From Bidens hawaiensis (taxonomy: Eukaryota; Streptophyta; Magnoliopsida; Asterales; Asteraceae), in assembly GCA_021521415.1 (NCBI GenBank), contig JAIQDT010007675.1, positions 1 to 64,000 of the forward strand: a stretch of DNA of 64,000 bases. The letters are read 5' to 3'. The notes under the pieces are model-generated. The model saw only the letters and a list, made by a program, of their open reading frames with translations. It was not told where the DNA came from and did no database searches. Made by a program: the position numbers and the translations under genes. Each line of letters begins with the position of its first letter. Within the stretch, counting starts at the first letter, position 1. Shown here piece by piece: positions 58,056-64,000 of the stretch.

Positions 58056-59079
58056 TGGGTTGCCCACAAAGGTATACCACCTACCCGCAAAAGCGGGACT
58101 AATACCAACTTGAACTACATATACATCTTCACTACATGAACATGAATATACTTATGTGCATATTATTATATTTAAAAATATATATATAATTAGAACAGAA
58201 AGAAAAAAATAAATAATTGTTTTTTATTTATTTTACATTTTTTAGTGAAGCTAAATGTACATGCTATATTCGGTTGTCATGACTAATAGTATATGTACTA
58301 CTATTAGTTTTGAGAGGAAAAAAAAAAAGGTGTCCTGTTATTATTTTTTGGAGGCTGAATTCAACAATTATTGATGATATGTTGGCAGAATTTGAATTGG
58401 ACAAGATAAGGATGATCATGTGAGAATAGATTAATGTGTACCTTGATATTCATATAACTATATAAGGAAAAAAGAATGGGTTCTTTATGTTTATTGTAGA
58501 CGCTTTGTACAATCTTGTACATTTTTGTATTGTTTGGATAAAATCATCCAATCTTATCCATTGAACATGATTGTATAACAAAGAGATGATAGTATAAGTA
58601 TGTAATATACAGTTTGTATGGTTATATGATAGTATAAGTATGTAATATACAGTTTTATGTTATGCTGCTTATGCAGTACAACTTAATTACATAACTAATA
58701 AAAAATTGTTTTTTTCGAACTGGATATAAATATAACTAATAAGTAATACCTATAATGAATAATATAAGCAAGCAGCAAGTGTATGCAATTGTGCTAGCTG
58801 TCAATGTTGGCAAAAGCAGTTCCCCATTTGGTGGGTTTAACTTGAATGTGTTGAAAGCAAAAAGGGTGATTACTTAGCGAGTTGGGTTTTGTGACCACTA
58901 TCCATCCACCACGTCATTTTCAAACGCCGTTATCAAACAGACTTATATTATTTTAAACTAGGCTAAAAAGCAAAACCAATGGAAATTTCAGATGGTATTT
59001 GATGGTGTATCTTGATTCGGATCTTAATATGGATTCAAACCATGAACCTTTCACATTTCCTAGTAGCTAGTCAAGTTAT
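58056..59079. other. AT-rich intergenic DNA
   Basis: No coding frame. A ~28-base phrase AGTATAAGTATGTAATATACAG is directly repeated at 58590 and 58630. Confidence 0.5.
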
Positions 59080-59720
59080 TTGTTTAAATAAGTGAAGAGT
59101 CAGGGTCCTAAACCCATCCGCAAATCCAAATACACCAAATCCTTACTGACTTACATGAAACCTGCGGACACTACCCGTGGCCATAAGACCTATCACCCGC
59201 GAAGTAGACAAATAGTACACTAAGACTAGTCCTCGAGCCAATCACAGTCCAAGATCAATTCCTCTGGGTGATAGCCAGTACATGATCACGACTGCATGAT
59301 AGGCCTATCGGCGGACACTAGCATTGTACCTCCAGGAGGCAGCCGTTCTTATCCACTAGTTGTCACGTCCAATCAAAAACCTCGTACATCCCCTGCCCAC
59401 GAGAATAGACGGGTCCACTGATAGTGACAACCTGACCAATCCTTCTCTAACCTCACCAACTATAAATACTAAACTTGGACCAAAGGTTTAGAGATCCTCA
59501 ATGTCTCACTCTTACAACTATTCTCTCATAACTAGTACTGATTGACATGCCGAAGTGTGGTTACGAGAAGAACCCCCACCCCACCCATATTCCCTTCTCG
59601 TAACGAACTCATCACAATGTGTAGTTTTGCAGGATGAATCGGAATTTACTCATGGAGATTAGATCTAACCATAACCCCCGGTCGCGATATTAGCTTGACC
59701 TATTTAGCCTGAACTAGTGT
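59080..59720 (+). repeat. Probable LTR fragment
   Basis: GC-richer than its surroundings, with a clear promoter-like ACTATAAATACTAAAC (59459-59475). A CT-rich stretch and GTGTGGTTACGAGAAGAACCCCC follow, a layout like the U3-R part of plant Ty3 LTRs (Tat/Retand type). Ends and target duplication are not found. Confidence 0.35.
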
Positions 59721-61937
59721 TTTTTAATAATTAAGAAGTTATTTATGATTAAAACTGAACGATGTCAGCTAAGCAACAAAAGTCTTTAGAAACACTCAAG
59801 GCAGTTAGTGATCAAGATGGTTTTGGTTGCTTTTTGCAAATTAATGGTACTTGTGTTTTCACCTTTTTCAAAAGTTTGGTTAATTGCACGTTTGCTTTCT
59901 GGTTTCATAGGCAAAGTCATGTACCCGTATCCGTATGTTGATCATTGATCAAAGGACACATGAACACGTACATGTTTCTAGAGTGTGGTACCATTAGCTT
60001 GACTTAAGGCAATGATTTTTTATATGAAACTAGTAAAATTAAGTGCGATGCAGCAGAAATTCGGTCAGTATCAGCTCATTTTATTAAAGGTGTGGTATAA
60101 CAACAACACGTTCGTTTTCAAAAAAAAATATATATGTCAGATGTCAAGGAAAAAAACTTAATATAGTTGTTATTAAGTTAACGAACGCAAATAATTAAAG
60201 ACAATTCAAATAGAATGATAAATGAGTTTAAGTTAGTATATTATATATGTATTGCATTAAAAGTGAAAATAATGAGTTTTAACAGTATTATTATATATAA
60301 CAATTAACAATTTTGGTGTCGCTAAGTAGTGATTGGGCCGCTTGGCGGCACCGTATTAGTCGTTGATATTTTATTTTTTAATTCCAATACCATTACTACC
60401 GTAACAAATATAACAGAAACCGACAAATTTGCGTAGACTCAAAACCCCAATGCCTAGGACCGACAACGCTCCGGAATTTGCCCACGCCCGAGTTTACCAA
60501 CCGACGTCACCCCATTGGTCCACCTCGATTTTTATATTTCCCCCCGTTTTTAGCTCTGGTACTATAGCAAAAGTAAAACGAAACCGACGGAACTCGTGTC
60601 GAGTTACCGTCTCAATGTCCGGAGCTGACAACGTTTGGGCTTTACCACCACTCGGATTTCCAGACCAAACAAACGTCAAACAGTTTATTTGTTTACGTTT
60701 AATCTTTTTATATGTTGCTTTGACAGTTTTTTTTGTTCTAACGCTCAGGTTTTACCAACATTGTCTATACCGTAATGAGTGTAACTGATAATGTCCAAAT
60801 TCACGTCGGCTCACCGCCTCAATCACTGGGACCGTCAATGATTGGGTTTATCGCTGTCCATGTTTTACCGACCTATCTCGACGCAACCCGTTGAGTGAAA
60901 AGCTAGTTTATAATAAAGACAAAATACACAATATGCAACTAACGTAGTGGGAAACATCTGCTTGTTGCGGTGGATCGTTTTGTGTAAAATTTATATTGAA
61001 AAGTTGATAAAGAGAATTACATTGCATTGATATTAAAAGAATATGTTTTTTTGTTAAAAAAAAGTTCATAGAAAGAGAGAGAACGAAAAAAAACCAAAAT
61101 ATTGGAGTTGGTCCAAAATCCTAAGTTTAAATGCTAAGAAGTAAAAGAAAAGAAATTTGCATTTTAAATAAGAAACTATTTGAAAAAGAAAATAAAATAA
61201 GTCAAGCGGAAAAATAAGTTATGGTATTAAGATCGTATGTATATCACCCTTATTTATTAGAAGAATAAACGAAAAAAAAATTGTCATTATCACTGTTCTA
61301 GACTTCTAGTTGATTACGAAAGGAAATAAACCCATTAGACATTAGTACCATCTTATCTTACTTAACTAATAAACAAAAATACTAGAGATGATGTGTTATA
61401 ACCATATTTATTCTTATTTCTAATCTTCATTCTCATTAATCCATGGTATCCATGGGTCATTGGTTTAGTTGTTACGACCCATTAAACTTGATTCTAGGAA
61501 TTTATTTATTATTAGTTATTATGATAACCCATTGATTGAGGAGAAAAGAACCAACTTTCTAGATTTAAAAAAGAAAAATCAAAAATAATATTTTAAAAAT
61601 AATAATTTATTTGGTTTTCATGCAAATATACATCTCATAAAGAGAGTAAAATATCTCAATATATATTTGAGTATATGTATTTGCATCTGTGTTCTTATTT
61701 TTTATCTTCAATTTTTTTTCAAATTATTCTTTTTTATTAATTTTAATATTAACAAATTCCGTGTATTACACGGTCTAAAGTTAGTAGACTAATACATAAA
61801 GAAAGAGTTTGAAATTTGTGCCAAGTAGTACTGGTAGAACTGGAAAGGTTGTATGGTATGCAAATAAAATTGTAAAATGATGAATAGTAAATTTGTGAAT
61901 GTATCAACTTTTGGTTTCTAATATATATATATATATA
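59721..61937. other. Intergenic DNA without recognised genes
   Basis: Around 60425-60900 a CG-richer block has three loosely similar phrases (GACCGACAACG..., GGAGCTGACAACGTTTGGG, GACCGTCAATGATTGGG) but no protein family. The rest is AT-rich. CCGTGTATTACACGG (61759-61773) is a perfect palindrome. Confidence 0.45.
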
Positions 61938-62160
61938 GGTTTTGAATCAAATACAATACAAATTAAGTTAGCGTGTTAACTGTGAGAATCAACTAGTGTA
62001 ATTATATATACAACATAGTTAATTATAGCATGATATAATTACAGCATAATGTAATTACACTACGATCGATGTAATTACATAATTGCACTACTTGTAAATA
62101 TAATTACACTAGTTGATTCTTACAGTTATTACGTTAATAATTTGTACGTTAACTTTCCCC
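61938..62160. mobile_element. Palindromic MITE inside a (TA)n microsatellite
   Basis: Left arm GTTAACTGTGAGAATCAACTAGTGTAATTA matches the right arm read on the minus strand with few changes, over ~60 bases. (TA)n tracts border both sides (61921-61936 and 62161-62183). No coding frame. Confidence 0.65.
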
Positions 62161-62327
62161 TATATATATATATATATATATATAACTAGCTTTTGAACCC
62201 GTGTATTACACGGGATTTGTCAGAAAGAAATGAACAAAATTATAGGTAAAAAGAAGATACAATATATCGTACAAACAATAAGAAGTCTAAAATCTCAAAT
62301 TTACAAATTTGTTTTTTTATATACAAC

Positions 62328-62640
62328 ATTTGCAAAAATTGTTTTGACCAATTACCCGTGGATAACTATAATAAATGAGATGAGAGATTAGAGAGTTAAA
62401 AGAGAAATTATAACCCATTTCTCAAAACTGTGTTTTGTCCCATGAATCATGGATATGTAGGATAAATAAGATGATAAATTAGAGAATTGAAAATGAAATT
62501 ATAACCCAATTGCGAAAATTATTTTGGCCCTTAACCAATGGATAGTTATGATGAATGAGATGACATATTAGAGAATTAGAAAGTAAATTATAACCCATTT
62601 GCCAATATTGTTTAGCTCCATAACCCATAAATCTACTATT
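62328..62640 (+). repeat. ~90-bp diverged tandem repeat
   Basis: Three units of 89-91 bases (ending AAATTATAACCCA at 62417, 62508 and 62597) plus a partial fourth. Each has a GATGARATATTAGAGAATTR-like core. It follows a CCCGTGTATTACACGGG palindrome at 62198-62214. Confidence 0.75.
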
Positions 62641-63735
62641 ATAATAAAATACTACTTACTTGTGTCACTTGTCACTCCCTTAGCAATTCTCATTTTTTAA
62701 CATTTTTTCAAAAACATAAATTCAACAAACATTATTTTAGATCTGGTCAACTCATTTGCAATACTTCCTAAATATTCGAATTCTTTGTTTATATGGAAAA
62801 CTACAATCACAATTTACTAGCTATTTAAAACTTTTCATTTTGTATTTTTTTTCCATAACTAAGATACCATTAGTTGTTTGTTTTTTCGTTATTCATATTT
62901 GTGTTGACTATATTTTGCTTAATGTGCAAAATTTTAACATTTTCATTAAAATCACTTTATTTAATATTTTTAAAATTAAGAGAATTTTAGGTAAATATTA
63001 AAACCATTATTAGTTTTAGCTAAAACTTTGGAAACCTGCAATTCTGGTTTTCTTGCTAAAACTCTAATCATGCGAATAATTATTAGTTTTAAACCTTAAA
63101 ATCAAGTATTAAATTATATCTTTTTCCTTATTAATACATATATAAGTGTGAAAACAATCATGGTTTACTATGTGTTTAATATTTTAACAACTTTCCAAAT
63201 GAAATTATCTAATCACACGGAGTGTATCAAATTATAGATATTCATTGTTTAACACTTTTAACTAATATAAATGTGAGTGATTTGATTTTTTCAGTTTTTT
63301 CTAAATATAAATCAATATATTATTTTAGGTAGATTTTTTTAAGAAAGAAATCAATGGTCTAATATGATCAAGCTATAATAACAGTTTTTTTATTTAATCT
63401 GGTCAGCTCATTTACCATGATTGTTTTCTGTAAATCTGAATTATTTCATTATTTTAAAAACTACAATCATGATTTTTTAATTGTTTTAAATAATTATGGA
63501 GATAGAGATATATCAATTTAATTAAGGTGCTGTTTGTTTTTGCAGACATAAACTGTCTGCAAGCTGATTTCATCTGTTTTCATGTCTGCAACTGAAGATG
63601 TGGTCTGAAGATCTGCAAGCTGAAAATATAAGACTGTTTGTTTTTATAAGCTGATACTGTCTGCATAACTGTCAAACTTATCTCACAAGATAGAAGTCAT
63701 TTATTCAAGTTACATCTAGTTTTTAGTCTTTGCTT
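62641..63735. other. AT-rich intergenic DNA, MITE-like end near 63530
   Basis: No genes. At 63528-63670 the phrases GCTGTTTGTTTTTGCAGAC and GACTGTTTGTTTTTATAAGC, with repeated CTGCAAGCTGA, look like the start of a hAT-type MITE whose other end lies beyond the window. Confidence 0.4.
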
Positions 63736-64000
63736 GCCATGCCGATTTGGTTTTGGTGGGTGGTGGAAGGTGGTGGTGGTGGATGGTGGTAGTGGCGGCG
63801 GACGGTGGGTAGTGGCGGTGGATGGTGGTGGTGGACAATGGGTGGTGGTGATGGATGGTTTTGGTTGGTGGTGGACGGTGGTGGTGATGGATGGTGGTGG
63901 TGGTGGGTGATGGATGGTGGTGGTGGCGGTGATGGATGGTGGTGGTGGTGATGGATGGTGGTGGTGATGGATGGTGGGTGGTGGACGGTGGTGGTGATGG
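63736..64000 (+). repeat. GGTGGTGATGGAT minisatellite, continues past window
   Basis: Irregular (GGTGGTGGT)(GATGGAT) units fill the last ~250 bases on a strongly purine-pyrimidine-biased, T/G-only strand. Confidence 0.9.

Noticed and set aside
60429..60788. 119-codon frame in a CG-richer block
   Set aside because: The composition of the region keeps frames open; no recognisable protein features.

Overview
This is plant nuclear DNA, most likely from a large repeat-rich eudicot genome. The evidence is plant-type Ty3 chromovirus and Ty1/copia retrotransposons with tRNA-iMet primer sites, PIF/Harbinger and hAT elements, an Au-like SINE, and split genes of plant families (a PDR-type ABCG transporter and Avr9/Cf-9 rapidly elicited protein 146-like genes). 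Asteraceae is my best guess from the general look of the repeats, but I cannot prove it. Almost everything left of about 39.5 kb is nested transposable elements. The right-hand third is AT-rich intergenic DNA with a few genes, gene fragments, MITEs and minisatellites.

Layout. 1-4200: two long Ty3 LTR pieces in opposite orientations. 4486-8972: a decayed copia element with very short LTRs (TSD CTCGT), itself split by a 1.6 kb solo LTR (TSD GCAAT). 10224-35335: a PIF/Harbinger-like element (TSD TAA) carrying a SANT/trihelix-type gene. That gene is cut by a Ty3 LTR ('family G', TSD CCATG) lying at 11093-34391. The G LTR is a solo LTR in three pieces. One break holds a 14.1 kb block (11871-26010) and the other holds a second Ty3 element ('family H', 26497-33298, TSD CTTTG). 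35734-39515: a long inverted-repeat, foldback-like element with a 60-bp minisatellite, split by another solo LTR (TSD ATGAC). 39736-43456: a truncated 5' part of a PDR/ABCG transporter gene, ending at hAT-type repeats. 48270-49117: a second hairpin array. 49319-50041: a hAT MITE. 52200-52946 and 55038-55503: two paralogous Avr9/Cf-9-146-like genes on the minus strand, one split by a SINE and one with a one-base frameshift. 56066-58052: a second PIF/Harbinger-like element with its gene nearly complete. 58-64 kb: AT-rich DNA with MITEs and tandem repeats.

The most striking object is the 14.1 kb block at 11871-26010. It is a G-family Ty3 element with one complete LTR and a nested copia element, but its order is circularly permuted. 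It begins and ends inside the gag gene of the nested copia, and the two outer G-LTR pieces meet at a 7-bp duplication (TAGTCAC). The simplest reading is a one-LTR extrachromosomal circle that was linearised inside the nested copia and captured in a solo LTR of the same family. No coding region in the retroelements is intact. I see no fully intact protein-coding gene in the window; the closest are the 55.0-55.5 kb gene (one extra base) and the PIF-element gene at 56.4-57.8 kb (two in-frame TGA codons).
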